Part shown: piece by piece, positions 51,828 through 60,628 of the stretch | Layout: the number at the start of each line of letters is the position of its first letter | Numbering within the stretch: the first letter of the stretch is position 1 | Source of the DNA: Paenibacillus planticolens | Lineage (GTDB): Bacteria; Bacillota; Bacilli; Paenibacillales; NBRC-103111 | DNA length: 64,000 nt | Reading direction: 5' to 3' | Assembly: GCF_013141725.1 (NCBI RefSeq) | Contig: NZ_WHNZ01000078.1 | Location: 1-64,000, forward strand | Position numbers and translations under genes: made by a program | The notes under the pieces: model-generated | Seen by the model: only the letters and a program-made list of their open reading frames with translations | What the model was told of the DNA's origin: nothing | Database searches by the model: none

Positions 51828-51856
51828 TTGACTGTGTAATCTGTAACGGTTACAAT
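51828..51856 (+). promoter_or_regulatory. promoter and operator-like palindrome of the Rrf2 gene
   Basis: TTGACT (51828-51833), a 17-bp spacer and TACAAT (51851-51856) form a strong sigma-A promoter. The perfect palindrome TGTAACGGTTACA (51842-51854) overlaps the -10, ideally placed for repression, plausibly by the Rrf2 protein itself. Confidence 0.65.
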
Positions 51857-51900
51857 GACAGTAAGCGACACGACTTCGCATTCTTCAGGGAGGAATGGCC

Positions 51901-52353
51901 ATGAACAGCGAATTTACGATAGCCGTCCACAGTCTCGTATTTCTTGCTAATTTGCCTGATCATATGGCAACCAGCGAAGAAATTGCTGCGAATGTATCCA
52001 CGCATTCCGCCCGTATCCGCAAAGTTATGGGCTTTCTGCGAAAAGCCGGTTACGTTTCAACCAAAGAAGGCATCGGAGGCGGATTCATTTTCTGCCGCAA
52101 TCCGGATGATGTGACTCTGGGTGAAATTTACCGCTTGACCTGTCACGGCTCTTTGAAGCCAAGTTGGTGCTCCGGCGATGAGAAAAATAAGAACTGTATG
52201 ATTTCATCCAAAATGGATAAGCTGATGGGAAATGTTTTCGCTGACGCAGAAAAGCAGATGGAATTGTACTTCGATGGTTACACCATCGGCAGTATGCTGG
52301 AACGAATCAAAGCGTTCGGATGTCCGCAATCGAATAATGAGCAGTTGTCCTAG
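51901..52353 (+). CDS. Rrf2-family transcriptional regulator
   Basis: A 150-residue winged-helix regulator: SEFTIAVHSLVFLA, the recognition region HSARIRKVMGFLRKAGYVST, and the wing EGIGGGFIF. Cys81, Cys90 and Cys99 (C-x8-C-x8-C) lie where Fe-S binding Rrf2 proteins such as IscR and NsrR carry ligands, though spacing is wider, so an Fe-S or thiol sensor role is only inferred. The ATG at 51901 has GGGAGGAATGGCC upstream. The gene has its own promoter with a palindrome over the -10 and precedes radC. Confidence 0.9.
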   Translation: MNSEFTIAVHSLVFLANLPDHMATSEEIAANVSTHSARIRKVMGFLRKAGYVSTKEGIGGGFIFCRNPDDVTLGEIYRLTCHGSLKPSWCSGDEKNKNCMISSKMDKLMGNVFADAEKQMELYFDGYTIGSMLERIKAFGCPQSNNEQLS

Positions 52354-52463
52354 AAGCCCTCGGATCTTAACCATCCGGGGGTTTTGTGTCGTTTTAAGAC
52401 CCTTGTCGGTATGAATGGGATGCGGATAAGTAACATAACCTACAGAAGGAAAGAGGGGAATTG

Positions 52464-53153
52464 ATGGAAGTCACAAGTTTATTGCTGCGCGAAGTGCCGT
52501 TAGAGGAAAGACCTAGAGAGCGAATGCTCCAATATGGAGCCGGAGCCTTGAGCCATGCCGAGCTGTTGGCGATTATTCTTCGAACGGGGACGGTTTCGGA
52601 GTCAGCGGTTCGTCTAGCCAACCGCATTCTTAGCGAATCCGGGGGATTGCGAAGTCTTGTAGACATGAGCAAAGACCAGTTAACGCAGATTAGGGGCATC
52701 GGTGATGCAAAGGCACTGCAAATTATGGCCGGTATTGAGCTCGGGCGCAGAATTGCCAAAAGCAAATTCTCGGAGCGTGTGACCATTCGTTCCCCGAAGG
52801 ATATTGCAAATTTGCTAAGCGAAGAACTTCGTTATTTACAGAAGGAGCATTTCGTTTGTTTATTTTTGAATACGAAGAACCACGTGCTTGCGCAAGAAAC
52901 TCTCTCCATGGGCAGCTTAAACGCATCCATTGTCCATCCCCGCGAAGTATTCCGCGCAGCCATTAAAAGAAGCAGCGCCTCCATTATCTGTGTACATAAT
53001 CATCCTAGCGGTGACCCCACGCCAAGTCCGGAGGATATACAGCTAACCCATCGGTTAGTGGAAGCCGGAACAATAATTGGTATTGAAGTGTTGGATCATG
53101 TTATCATAGGTGATCAGAGATTCATAAGTTTGAAGGAAGAAGGCTTTATGTAA
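52464..53153 (+). CDS. radC: RadC/JAB-domain DNA repair-type protein
   Basis: A 229-residue protein. The N-terminal helix-hairpin-helix region (LTQIRGIGDAKALQIMAGIELGRR) is followed by a JAMM/MPN+ metalloprotease-like domain with HNHPSGDPTPSPED. The cellular role is unclear despite the historic name. GAAAGAGGGGAATTG precedes the ATG at 52464. Its end contains the promoter of mreB. Confidence 0.94.
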   Translation: MEVTSLLLREVPLEERPRERMLQYGAGALSHAELLAIILRTGTVSESAVRLANRILSESGGLRSLVDMSKDQLTQIRGIGDAKALQIMAGIELGRRIAKSKFSERVTIRSPKDIANLLSEELRYLQKEHFVCLFLNTKNHVLAQETLSMGSLNASIVHPREVFRAAIKRSSASIICVHNHPSGDPTPSPEDIQLTHRLVEAGTIIGIEVLDHVIIGDQRFISLKEEGFM

Positions 53154-53159
53154 TATAAT
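53130..53159 (+). promoter_or_regulatory. sigma-A promoter of the mre operon
   Basis: TTGAAG (53130-53135) and TATAAT (53154-53159) are 18 bp apart. The element straddles the radC stop codon and lies 30 bp before mreB. Confidence 0.65.
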
Positions 53160-53188
53160 AGGTTGGCAATAGGAAAGGAGTAACTGCC

Positions 53189-54226
53189 ATGTTCGGAGGC
53201 TTTACGAAAGATCTAGGAATCGATTTAGGTACAGCGAATACACTGGTTTATGTAAAAGGCAGAGGAATAATCGTTAGAGAACCGTCTGTGGTTGCTCTAC
53301 GTACGGATACGAAAACAATCGAGGCTGTCGGAGACGCAGCAAAAAAAATGATCGGCCGCACGCCGGGCAACATTCGTGCGATTCGCCCCATGAAGGACGG
53401 TGTCATTGCGGATTTCGAAACGACGTCAACGATGATTCGCTACTTTTTGAGGCAAGCTCAAAAACAGCGCTGGTTATTCCAGAGGCACCCAAATGTTATG
53501 GTTTGCGTGCCATCCGGCATCACGGCCGTTGAGAAGCGCGCTGTCGAGGACGCAACGAAACAGGCAGGCGCGCGTGAAGCGTACACGATTGAGGAGCCGT
53601 TTGCTGCAGCGATCGGGGCTGATCTCCCGGTGTGGGAACCGACCGGAAGCATGGTCGTGGATATCGGAGGCGGAACCACGGAGGTTGCGGTTATCTCGCT
53701 TGGAGGGATCGTAACGAGCCGCTCCATCCGTATCGCCGGCGATGAAATGGACGATGCCATCATTCAATACATTAAACGTACATACAATTTGATGATTGGG
53801 GAACGTACGTCGGAGACGCTCAAAATGGAAATCGGCTCCGCACTGCCGATGGAAAAACCGGAAACGCTCGAAATCCGCGGACGCGACCTTGTTTCCGGAT
53901 TGCCGAAGACGATGAGCGTAACGTCCGACGAAATTACGGAATCGCTGACGGATACAGTTAATGCGATCGTTGAGGCTGTGAAGGTTACGCTTGAGAAGTG
54001 TCCGCCTGAATTATCAGCGGATATTATGGACCGCGGGATTGTGTTAACCGGGGGCGGCGGCTTGCTGCGCAATCTGGACCGTTTGCTTGCCAGGGAAACC
54101 GGCATGCCTGTCCTTGTTGCAGAGAATCCGCTCGATTGCGTGGCGATTGGAACAGGCCGCGCCTTGGAAAACATTCATTTATTCAAAAACAAGTCAGGAT
54201 CAAGTTCGCGATATAAGAAGCGTTAA
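53189..54226 (+). CDS. mreB: rod-shape-determining protein MreB
   Basis: A 345-residue bacterial actin homologue that forms membrane-associated filaments directing side-wall synthesis. Actin-fold phosphate loops: LGIDLGTANTLVYVKGRG, VVDIGGGTTEVAVISLGG and LTGGGGLLRNLD. The N-terminus MFGGFTKDLG can bind membrane. AAAGGAGTAACTGCC precedes the ATG. First gene of mreBCD-minCD-rodA. Confidence 0.97.
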   Translation: MFGGFTKDLGIDLGTANTLVYVKGRGIIVREPSVVALRTDTKTIEAVGDAAKKMIGRTPGNIRAIRPMKDGVIADFETTSTMIRYFLRQAQKQRWLFQRHPNVMVCVPSGITAVEKRAVEDATKQAGAREAYTIEEPFAAAIGADLPVWEPTGSMVVDIGGGTTEVAVISLGGIVTSRSIRIAGDEMDDAIIQYIKRTYNLMIGERTSETLKMEIGSALPMEKPETLEIRGRDLVSGLPKTMSVTSDEITESLTDTVNAIVEAVKVTLEKCPPELSADIMDRGIVLTGGGGLLRNLDRLLARETGMPVLVAENPLDCVAIGTGRALENIHLFKNKSGSSSRYKKR

Positions 54227-54248
54227 TATTCGTTAGAAGGTGCTCATT

Positions 54249-55112
54249 TTGTTCAAATTCATGGGAAACAAGAGGCTGATATTCCTGATGTTCGGTCTAG
54301 TCTGCTTCTTTATATTAATGGGATTAACACTGGGGAACCGAGCACCGATGACATGGCCGGAGAAATTTGTCAAAGACTCGGTATCGTGGACGCAAGGACT
54401 CTTCTATAAGCCCGCTGCGCAGGTAGCGGGTTTCTTCGAAGATATCCGGCAGCTAAGAGTTATTTATGAAGAAAATAAGACGCTGAAGCTGACCCTTACA
54501 CAGTATGCACGGGATACGCAGCGTCTGAATGAGTTGGAATCGCAGAATAAGCGGTTGATGGAAGCGCTTGGCTTCACAGAGCGACAACGTCAGGCTAACG
54601 TGTATACGTATCGGATCGCTGAAGTCGTTACCATTGATCCGGATCCGTACAACAGTACGGTTACAATTAATCTCGGCGACAAGGACGGCATCAAAGAGAA
54701 TATGGCCGTCATGACCGTTGACGGATTGGTGGGTAGAGTAAGTAAAGTGTTCGGCTTCCATTCGAACGTGCAGCTGCTGACGGAAATTACGGATTCCGAC
54801 AACAACTCCAAGGCGATTGCCGTCACTGTGAAGGGCAATGAGAATCAACCCTTCGGGATGATCGAATCCTTTGATTCCAAAACCGGCGAGCTTGTCATGA
54901 ACAAGGTAGAACATGAGGGCGATATGAAAGTCGGAGATACGATTATTACATCAGGCTTGGGACAAGTATTTCCAAAGGGTATTGAAGTAGGGACGATCTC
55001 TTCCATCGGACCGGGGGAATTCGGGATCACCTATAAGGTTATGGTGAAGCCTAAAGCATCGTTTAACCGTATCCGTGAAGTATTTGTGGTCGAAGTTCCG
55101 GAAGTGAAATGA
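54249..55112 (+). CDS. mreC: rod-shape-determining protein MreC
   Basis: A 287-residue bitopic protein: short cytoplasmic N-terminus, membrane helix (about 9-28), coiled coil (about 65-105), and a beta-rich extracellular domain (KDGIKENMAVMTVDGLVGRV). It scaffolds the elongasome. The TTG at 54249 (MFKFMGNKRLIF) with AAGGTGCTCATT is preferred over GTG at 54240. Confidence 0.94.
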   Translation: MFKFMGNKRLIFLMFGLVCFFILMGLTLGNRAPMTWPEKFVKDSVSWTQGLFYKPAAQVAGFFEDIRQLRVIYEENKTLKLTLTQYARDTQRLNELESQNKRLMEALGFTERQRQANVYTYRIAEVVTIDPDPYNSTVTINLGDKDGIKENMAVMTVDGLVGRVSKVFGFHSNVQLLTEITDSDNNSKAIAVTVKGNENQPFGMIESFDSKTGELVMNKVEHEGDMKVGDTIITSGLGQVFPKGIEVGTISSIGPGEFGITYKVMVKPKASFNRIREVFVVEVPEVK

Positions 55113-55125
55113 GGTGAGCCGTTAC

Positions 55126-55653
55126 GTGAATCGACATCTGCTGTGGCTCATTCTTTTAGGTTTGTTTATTTTGCAAGGCTCCATTGTGGTTTGGCTGCTT
55201 CCGGCCTCATGGCAAGGCAGCGTGCATGTTACACCCCATTTTACTCTGGTTTTTATTTTGTTCATCGGTCTTTTTCATCATCGGCATTCCGCACTTATTT
55301 ATGGGCTTATATTCGGTCTGTTGCACGATTTTAACTATTATGGGGCGATGCTCGGCGTCTATTCCTTCGGGATGGGACTAACCGGTTATTTGGCCGGTCT
55401 GGCACAGCGCAGACAGCCTAATTTGATTTTTTATAATTTGCTCATCACCGGAGTCGGTTTACTGTTGTTTGAGTTCATCAATTATGGCATTAACCGCTTG
55501 TTTAAGCTTATTGACATTGATTTGAATTTTGCTCTCACCCACTACATGCTCCCAAGCGTTCTGTTTAATTTGCTTTTCGCCTTGGTTTGCTATGTCCCTA
55601 TTCGCAAGCTGCTTGAAGGAAAACGGAGCGTGCCTGCGAACAGTGAAGATTAA
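55126..55653 (+). CDS. mreD: rod-shape-determining protein MreD
   Basis: A 175-residue polytopic membrane protein with five to six hydrophobic helices, in the standard position after mreC. The GTG at 55126 (MNRHLLWLILLGLF) with GAGGTGAGCCGTTAC upstream is preferred over the GTG at 55114, which lies inside that ribosome site. It works with MreC and RodA in lateral wall growth. Confidence 0.92.
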   Translation: MNRHLLWLILLGLFILQGSIVVWLLPASWQGSVHVTPHFTLVFILFIGLFHHRHSALIYGLIFGLLHDFNYYGAMLGVYSFGMGLTGYLAGLAQRRQPNLIFYNLLITGVGLLLFEFINYGINRLFKLIDIDLNFALTHYMLPSVLFNLLFALVCYVPIRKLLEGKRSVPANSED

Positions 55654-55725
55654 TTTTCCAGGCGGTTAGCAGGAGAATCTACGACATGAGCCGAAATGTA
55701 TAGGTTGGGAGGTCGTCATTCAATT

Positions 55726-56382
55726 ATGTCTGTAGCTAAGCACCACGTGATGATAAAAGGGGTCAAAGATGGCCTCGTATTTTTACTAAACGACGCATGC
55801 GAGTGGCAAGATTTGCTGAAAGAGCTGCAGCATAAGCTGGAGAAGACGCATCAGCAAATATTGACCGGACCAATTATTCATGTGCACGTTAAATTAGGCA
55901 GCAGAGAAGCAACCGAGGAGCAGAAAGAAGAAATCAGATCTGTCATCAAGCAAAAAGGCAATCTGCTTATTCAATCGATTGAAAGCGAGCCTAGGAAGGA
56001 AGCTGCCGTAGAACCTGCCGCCCAAATGTCCACACTTAAAGGAATGATTCGATCGGGACAAACGCTCCATCATGAGGGCGATTTACTATATTTAGGCGAT
56101 GTTAATCCAGGCGGAACCATTACCTCTACCGGGAACATTTATATTATGGGCTCACTTCGCGGAATGGCGCATGCGGGAATCGACGGCGATGATAAAGCGA
56201 TCATTGCGGCATCTCATATGCGTCCGACTCAATTGCGGATCGCCGGAATTATTAGCCGTTCACCCGACGAGTGGGGAATTGAAGAGGCTTTTATGGAATT
56301 TGCTTATGTAAAAGATGGTAAAATGGAAATCGATAAGCTTCATCAGCTTCATCGGATTTGGCCTGATTCGAATTTTAAATGA
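55726..56382 (+). CDS. minC: septum site-determining protein MinC
   Basis: A 218-residue FtsZ inhibitor. The N-terminal domain (1-100) antagonises FtsZ. The C-terminal right-handed beta-helix (about 105-210: GQTLHHEGDLLYLGDVNPGG, GNIYIMGSLRGMAHAG) dimerises and binds MinD. The ATG at 55726 has a rather distant GGGAGG; an in-frame ATG at 55696 is the other option. It pairs with minD 38 bp downstream. Confidence 0.95.
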   Translation: MSVAKHHVMIKGVKDGLVFLLNDACEWQDLLKELQHKLEKTHQQILTGPIIHVHVKLGSREATEEQKEEIRSVIKQKGNLLIQSIESEPRKEAAVEPAAQMSTLKGMIRSGQTLHHEGDLLYLGDVNPGGTITSTGNIYIMGSLRGMAHAGIDGDDKAIIAASHMRPTQLRIAGIISRSPDEWGIEEAFMEFAYVKDGKMEIDKLHQLHRIWPDSNFK

Positions 56383-56420
56383 TAGCTTTTTATAGAAATT
56401 AGCTCATGGGGTGAGAACAA

Positions 56421-57215
56421 ATGGGAGAAGCAATCGTTGTTACTTCGGGAAAAGGCGGCGTTGGTAAAACAACGACTTCAGCAAATCTTGGAACAGCATT
56501 GGCACTTTTAGGGAAGAAAGTATGCATGGTGGACACCGATATCGGTTTGCGCAACTTGGATGTCGTTATGGGACTCGAGAATCGGATTATCTATGACCTT
56601 GTGGATGTCGCGGAAGGACGCTGCCGTTTGCCGCAGGCCTTAATCAAAGATAAGCGCTTCGAAGAGTTGTATCTGTTGCCTGCTGCTCAGACGAAGGACA
56701 AGCATGCGGTGTCGCCGGAGCAAGTGAGAGATATTGTGCTTGAGCTCAAGAAAGATTTCGAATTCGTGATTATTGACTGTCCGGCCGGCATCGAGCAAGG
56801 CTTCAAGAATGCGGTGGCCGGCGCAGACAAAGCAATCGTTGTAACGACCCCGGAAAATGCCGCTGTACGTGATGCCGACCGCATTATCGGATTGCTTGAG
56901 AACGAGAAAATCTCCTCGCCAAAGCTGATTATTAACCGTATTCGTCCGGTGATGATGAAAAAAGGCGAGATGCTGGATATCGATGAAATCTGCTCGGTAC
57001 TCGCCATTGATTTGTTAGGCATCGTTCCCGATGATGAGCATGTCATTAAGGCGGCCAACGCAGGCGAGCCTACCGTTATGAATCCGTCTTCCCGCGCGGC
57101 GATTGCTTATCGCAACGTGGCACGCCGCATCTTGGGAGACACGGTGCCGCTCATGCAGCTCGAAGATAAAACAGGCTGGGTTAAACGTATGAAAAAGTTT
57201 ATCGGAATAGGATGA
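56421..57215 (+). CDS. minD: septum site-determining protein MinD
   Basis: A 264-residue deviant Walker ATPase: TSGKGGVGKTTTSANLG at the N-terminus, VDTDIGLRNLDVVMGLE and VIIDCPAGIEQG. The C-terminal amphipathic helix WVKRMKKFIGIG should target it to the membrane. It recruits MinC to prevent polar division. GGGGTGAGAACAA precedes the ATG. Confidence 0.97.
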   Translation: MGEAIVVTSGKGGVGKTTTSANLGTALALLGKKVCMVDTDIGLRNLDVVMGLENRIIYDLVDVAEGRCRLPQALIKDKRFEELYLLPAAQTKDKHAVSPEQVRDIVLELKKDFEFVIIDCPAGIEQGFKNAVAGADKAIVVTTPENAAVRDADRIIGLLENEKISSPKLIINRIRPVMMKKGEMLDIDEICSVLAIDLLGIVPDDEHVIKAANAGEPTVMNPSSRAAIAYRNVARRILGDTVPLMQLEDKTGWVKRMKKFIGIG

Positions 57216-57222
57216 TCGTGCT

Positions 57223-58371
57223 GTGCTTGCGAAACTGAAAAACATCGATATTCCTATTGTTATCATCTTGTTTGCCTTCATGGTCATCTCCACGATGACG
57301 GTTTACAGCGCATCCGTGGATCACCCGTCGATTGTTATCTCGATTACCAAAATTCTTATTCTATATGCCGTCGGCTTAATTTCCTTTCTAGCCTGCAGTC
57401 TTTTTGATTATCGTGTACTCTTACGGATTGCTCCTTATTTGTACGGGATCGGCATCGTATCCTTGGTTGCGGTTTATTTTTTCGGTAAAAAGATTCACGG
57501 CGCGCGCGGCTGGTTTGAGCTTCCGGGAGGGTTAACTTTCCAGCCTGCCGAGCTGGTGAAGCTGATTCTGATTATTTGCGTAACAGCGCTGCTGGCCAAG
57601 CGCGGCGGCGAGCTGCTGCAAATCAAAAACGATTTAATCCCAGTATGCGCGGCGGTGCTGCTGCCGTTCATCCTCGTTCTAATTCAGCCGGACTTAGGGA
57701 ATGCAATTATTTTCGTCATTATCCTGCTCGGCATGCTTTGGATCGGCAATATCAAATACACGCATGTCTTGTTGAGCGTCGTTATTTTTGCAGGGCTAGG
57801 CTTCCTGCTGCTCACCCTGTATAAGACGTTTCATACTAGTTTGTATGATGCGCTCAAAGGCTTCGGATTCAGCCACTGGATGGATCGGATCGACACGTAC
57901 TTGTATCCCCAAGACGTGACGGAAGACGATAGTTATCAAGTAAAAAATGCGATCAGAGCCATCGGGTCAGGGGGGCTGGAAGGCGAGGGCTACCTGAAGG
58001 GAACCTCAGTCCACAGTAACTTCATTCCTTTTGCTTATTCGGATTCCATCTTTGTCGTGGTGGGGGAAGAATTCGGCTTCAGGGGCTCCGCTGTTCTGCT
58101 TCTTATTTATTTCTTGCTCATCTACCGCATGATTCTGATCTCCATCCAAAGCACTCAAATAAGCGGAGCTTATATCGTGGTTGGCGTCGTTTCCATGTTC
58201 GTCTTTCAAATTTTTGAAAATGTAGGCATGATGATCGGAATTATGCCATTAACGGGAATCACGCTACCTTTTGTTAGTTATGGAGGAACCTCTTTGCTGA
58301 TTAACATGCTTTCGCTTGGTCTGGTCATGAGCGTTAAGCTGCATCAGGAGCGTGAACCGGAATTGTTCTGA
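57223..58371 (+). CDS. rodA: SEDS-family glycosyltransferase, RodA-like
   Basis: A 382-residue membrane protein with about ten helices of the RodA/FtsW/SpoVE family. Conserved loops are GARGWFELPGGLTFQPAELVKL and GEEFGFRGS, plus the C-terminal GITLPFVSYGGTSLL. It polymerises lipid II glycan strands. Its place directly after mreBCD-minCD supports RodA. The start is GTG at 57223 with AGGATGATC upstream. It ends the operon at a clear terminator. Confidence 0.92.
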   Translation: MLAKLKNIDIPIVIILFAFMVISTMTVYSASVDHPSIVISITKILILYAVGLISFLACSLFDYRVLLRIAPYLYGIGIVSLVAVYFFGKKIHGARGWFELPGGLTFQPAELVKLILIICVTALLAKRGGELLQIKNDLIPVCAAVLLPFILVLIQPDLGNAIIFVIILLGMLWIGNIKYTHVLLSVVIFAGLGFLLLTLYKTFHTSLYDALKGFGFSHWMDRIDTYLYPQDVTEDDSYQVKNAIRAIGSGGLEGEGYLKGTSVHSNFIPFAYSDSIFVVVGEEFGFRGSAVLLLIYFLLIYRMILISIQSTQISGAYIVVGVVSMFVFQIFENVGMMIGIMPLTGITLPFVSYGGTSLLINMLSLGLVMSVKLHQEREPELF

Positions 58372-58376
58372 CAAGT

Positions 58377-58423
58377 AAAGGTACAGCACACTCCAATAAA
58401 ATGAGGATGCTGTACCTTTTTCG
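58377..58423 (+). terminator. terminator after rodA
   Basis: AAAGGTACAGCA (58377-58388) pairs perfectly with TGCTGTACCTTT (58408-58419), followed by TTTC. Confidence 0.88.
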
Positions 58424-58511
58424 ATATGATGGACTTTACAGAGAGACGGCGCTTACACCCCGAAAATGGGGGGCGCTGTCTTTTTCTGTTGAGCATGAAT
58501 TGTGCGTAATA

Positions 58512-58706
58512 GAATTAACGGGAAAAAATCCTGCTATTTTTCGCAGTTGCCCATATTCGGAACCAATTAACTGGAAATACTTCCGTTAATTACATCTCAT
58601 TCACCTAATTCGTGGAGATTGCGCTGAATTAGATGGTGAAATTCCAGTTAAACTGCTCAAATGTTTCCCTCATGTGGAATTAGCGGGAGAATCTCCAGTT
58701 AGCAGT
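58512..58706. repeat. four imperfect palindromic intergenic repeats
   Basis: Four 28-30 bp elements with the shape AATTA(A/G)C(G/T)GGA...TCC-(A/C)GTTA start near 58512, 58564, 58626 and 58677 (spacing 52, 62, 51 bp). Each is a weak dyad; the first is the most degenerate on its right side. Confidence 0.6.
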
Positions 58707-58737
58707 TTGGACAGAAGAGATTCCATGCGGGTTTGTC

Positions 58738-58766
58738 ACATAATCTTGTCCTTCTTCTCATAGGCT
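58738..58766 (+). promoter_or_regulatory. candidate sigma-E promoter of spoIVFAB
   Basis: ACATAAT (58738-58744), a 14-bp spacer and CATAGGCT (58759-58766) fit kmATAtt-N14/15-CATAnnnT. spoIVF is sigma-E controlled in B. subtilis. Confidence 0.45.
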
Positions 58767-58840
58767 GTACTATGTGAGATTTGCAGGTACGCCGATAGGC
58801 AGATTGCTTTCCGGACGGAAAACATGTGGGAGGGGCTGTC

Positions 58841-59737
58841 ATGGAAGTCAAAGATAAAGTGAAACAAAGGCGGTTGGAACGGCTTCGGAACTTGCGCGAG
58901 GCAGCGGACAATTCCAGCCTGAGTGGAAGTCCGGCGAGAGCAAGCCGGCTCTTGGATCATGGCGCGCCTTCTAGACAACAGCCGGAGCTGCCGCTCTATG
59001 TGGATGCAGATTGGAAAAGGCGCATGGAGGAAGATCCCGAGTACGCCTGGCGGCAGAAATTATTGATGGATAAGACGCTAAATGGCGGCGTGGATCCAGC
59101 GGGTGGTGAGCGAGGACTGTTTGCGCCTCCTTCGCCGCGTAAAATAACGGTCAAGCTATTGATTAGCTGCGTCATATTTGCGGCGCTGTACGCTATGTTT
59201 CAGATCAATCAGCCATGGGCAAACAAAGGGAAGCAGTTCGTTGCTGCTTCGCTCACTCAGTCTTATGATTTCACGGCGCTCTCCGCTTGGTATACCAATC
59301 AGTTCGGGGGCTCCCCGTCGTTTATTCCAAGTTTTAACCGGGATGGGGATGAAGCCGTTAAAGTGAGCACGTCGAAGCGCACGATGTTTGTCCCTGTCAA
59401 AGGAAGCATCCTCAAACCGTTCGATGGAACCAACCAGCTTGGCGTTACGCTGAATACAGCGGAATTTGCGCCGGTCTATGCGCTTGATACAGGACAAGTC
59501 GTTTTCTCCGGCATGACGCCTGAAACCGGTATAACGGTAATCATACGCCATCCGGGAGGGCTGCAATCGTTATATGGCGGTTTAAGCGAGGCAAGTGTGG
59601 AGGCGGGAGACTGGATGAAAGTGGGTGAACCTATCGGCAAGGCATCCAAGAAAGATCCGGCGAAAGGGACGATATATGTTGCTTTTACGAGAGAAGGCCG
59701 CCCTGTCAACCCAACGGATGTGATTTCCTTTGATTAA
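58841..59737 (+). CDS. spoIVFA: SpoIVFA, regulator of the pro-sigma-K protease
   Basis: A 298-residue protein: a charged cytoplasmic region (1-100), a membrane helix (about 102-120) and an extracellular LytM/M23-like domain (about 195-295; GSILKPFDGTNQLGVTLNT, GITVIIRHPGGLQSLYGGL). It lacks the full HxxxD/HxH zinc set, so it is non-enzymatic, as expected for SpoIVFA, which holds SpoIVFB inactive until a forespore signal arrives. The ATG at 58841 follows GGGAGGGGCTGTC. It overlaps spoIVFB by 8 bp. Confidence 0.9.
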   Translation: MEVKDKVKQRRLERLRNLREAADNSSLSGSPARASRLLDHGAPSRQQPELPLYVDADWKRRMEEDPEYAWRQKLLMDKTLNGGVDPAGGERGLFAPPSPRKITVKLLISCVIFAALYAMFQINQPWANKGKQFVAASLTQSYDFTALSAWYTNQFGGSPSFIPSFNRDGDEAVKVSTSKRTMFVPVKGSILKPFDGTNQLGVTLNTAEFAPVYALDTGQVVFSGMTPETGITVIIRHPGGLQSLYGGLSEASVEAGDWMKVGEPIGKASKKDPAKGTIYVAFTREGRPVNPTDVISFD

Positions 59738-60605
59738 ATTCTTCGGAACAACTTATCGGTTTCATCCGTTATTTACGCTCGTTTTGATCGGTTCTGCCCT
59801 GACAGGTTATTTTTTGGAGGCTATCACCTTATTTGGCATCGTTCTCGTTCACGAACTCGGCCACTTGGCTGCCGCAAACGGCTTTGGCTGGCGGGTGAGG
59901 GAAGTGCAGCTGCTCCCATTTGGCGGCGTGCTCGTTGTGGATGAGCTCGGCAGCGTACCGACCTGGGAAGAGCTCGTTGTTGCGTTAGCCGGCCCGATGC
60001 AGCATGTATGGCTAATCCTTCTGGCTCTTTTTATGAAGTGGGTGGGGGCAGGATCAAGCAACTGGTGGGATTACTTTATCGAAGCGAATGTGATGATCGG
60101 GCTGTTCAATCTCCTACCTGTCATGCCGCTGGATGGCGGCAAAGTGATGCAGTCTTTGCTCGGGTACCTGTTGTCTTACCATAATACGATTTTGTACACC
60201 GTGTGGATTTCCATGTTTTTAAGTTTGGGTATCATTGTCATGGCTATTATCCAGCTAATTAGCGGTCAGCTGCCGTTAAATATCCTGGTGATCGGCATTT
60301 TCTTGCTAGTGTCCAATTGGTACGCTTACCGGCAACTGCCGTATCACTTTTTTCGCTTTCTTATCAGTCGCGGGAGCCGGGTGAGCCGTCTGCTAAGCCG
60401 CGGGACGTTGGCGCAGCCGATCGTCATAACGAAGCACCGGACGATGGCGGATACCTTGAAGCTTTTTATGCGGGAAAAATATCACTTAATCTATATTGTC
60501 AACGAAACGGGACGTATTCAAGCCATTGTGCCTGAGCAGCAATTGGTGAGCGGTTATTTAGATGGAAAAAAACCGGGGAGTGCAGTTTCCGATCTTTTCA
60601 TGTAA
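59730..60605 (+). CDS. spoIVFB: SpoIVFB, intramembrane site-2 metalloprotease
   Basis: A 291-residue polytopic membrane protease that cleaves pro-sigma-K. The zinc motif HELGH is at 41-45 and the third ligand Asp135 lies in NLLPVMPLDGG. A C-terminal CBS domain (about 225-291) senses ATP in B. subtilis. The start is TTG at 59730, overlapping spoIVFA, so the inhibitor and protease are made together. Confidence 0.95.
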   Translation: MIKFFGTTYRFHPLFTLVLIGSALTGYFLEAITLFGIVLVHELGHLAAANGFGWRVREVQLLPFGGVLVVDELGSVPTWEELVVALAGPMQHVWLILLALFMKWVGAGSSNWWDYFIEANVMIGLFNLLPVMPLDGGKVMQSLLGYLLSYHNTILYTVWISMFLSLGIIVMAIIQLISGQLPLNILVIGIFLLVSNWYAYRQLPYHFFRFLISRGSRVSRLLSRGTLAQPIVITKHRTMADTLKLFMREKYHLIYIVNETGRIQAIVPEQQLVSGYLDGKKPGSAVSDLFM

Positions 60606-60628
60606 AATAACTGTTGAGGTGAACGTGT

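Larger units (their letters stand above)
58372..58840. other. 469-bp intergenic region between rodA and spoIVFA
   Basis: No gene is supported. In order it contains the rodA terminator (58377-58422), an ORF-like stretch without a ribosome site, four imperfect palindromic repeats (58512-58706), and a sigma-E-like promoter (58738-58766) serving spoIVFA. Confidence 0.6.

Noticed and set aside
58401..58589. 62-codon ORF after rodA
   Set aside because: It starts inside the rodA terminator and lacks a ribosome site.
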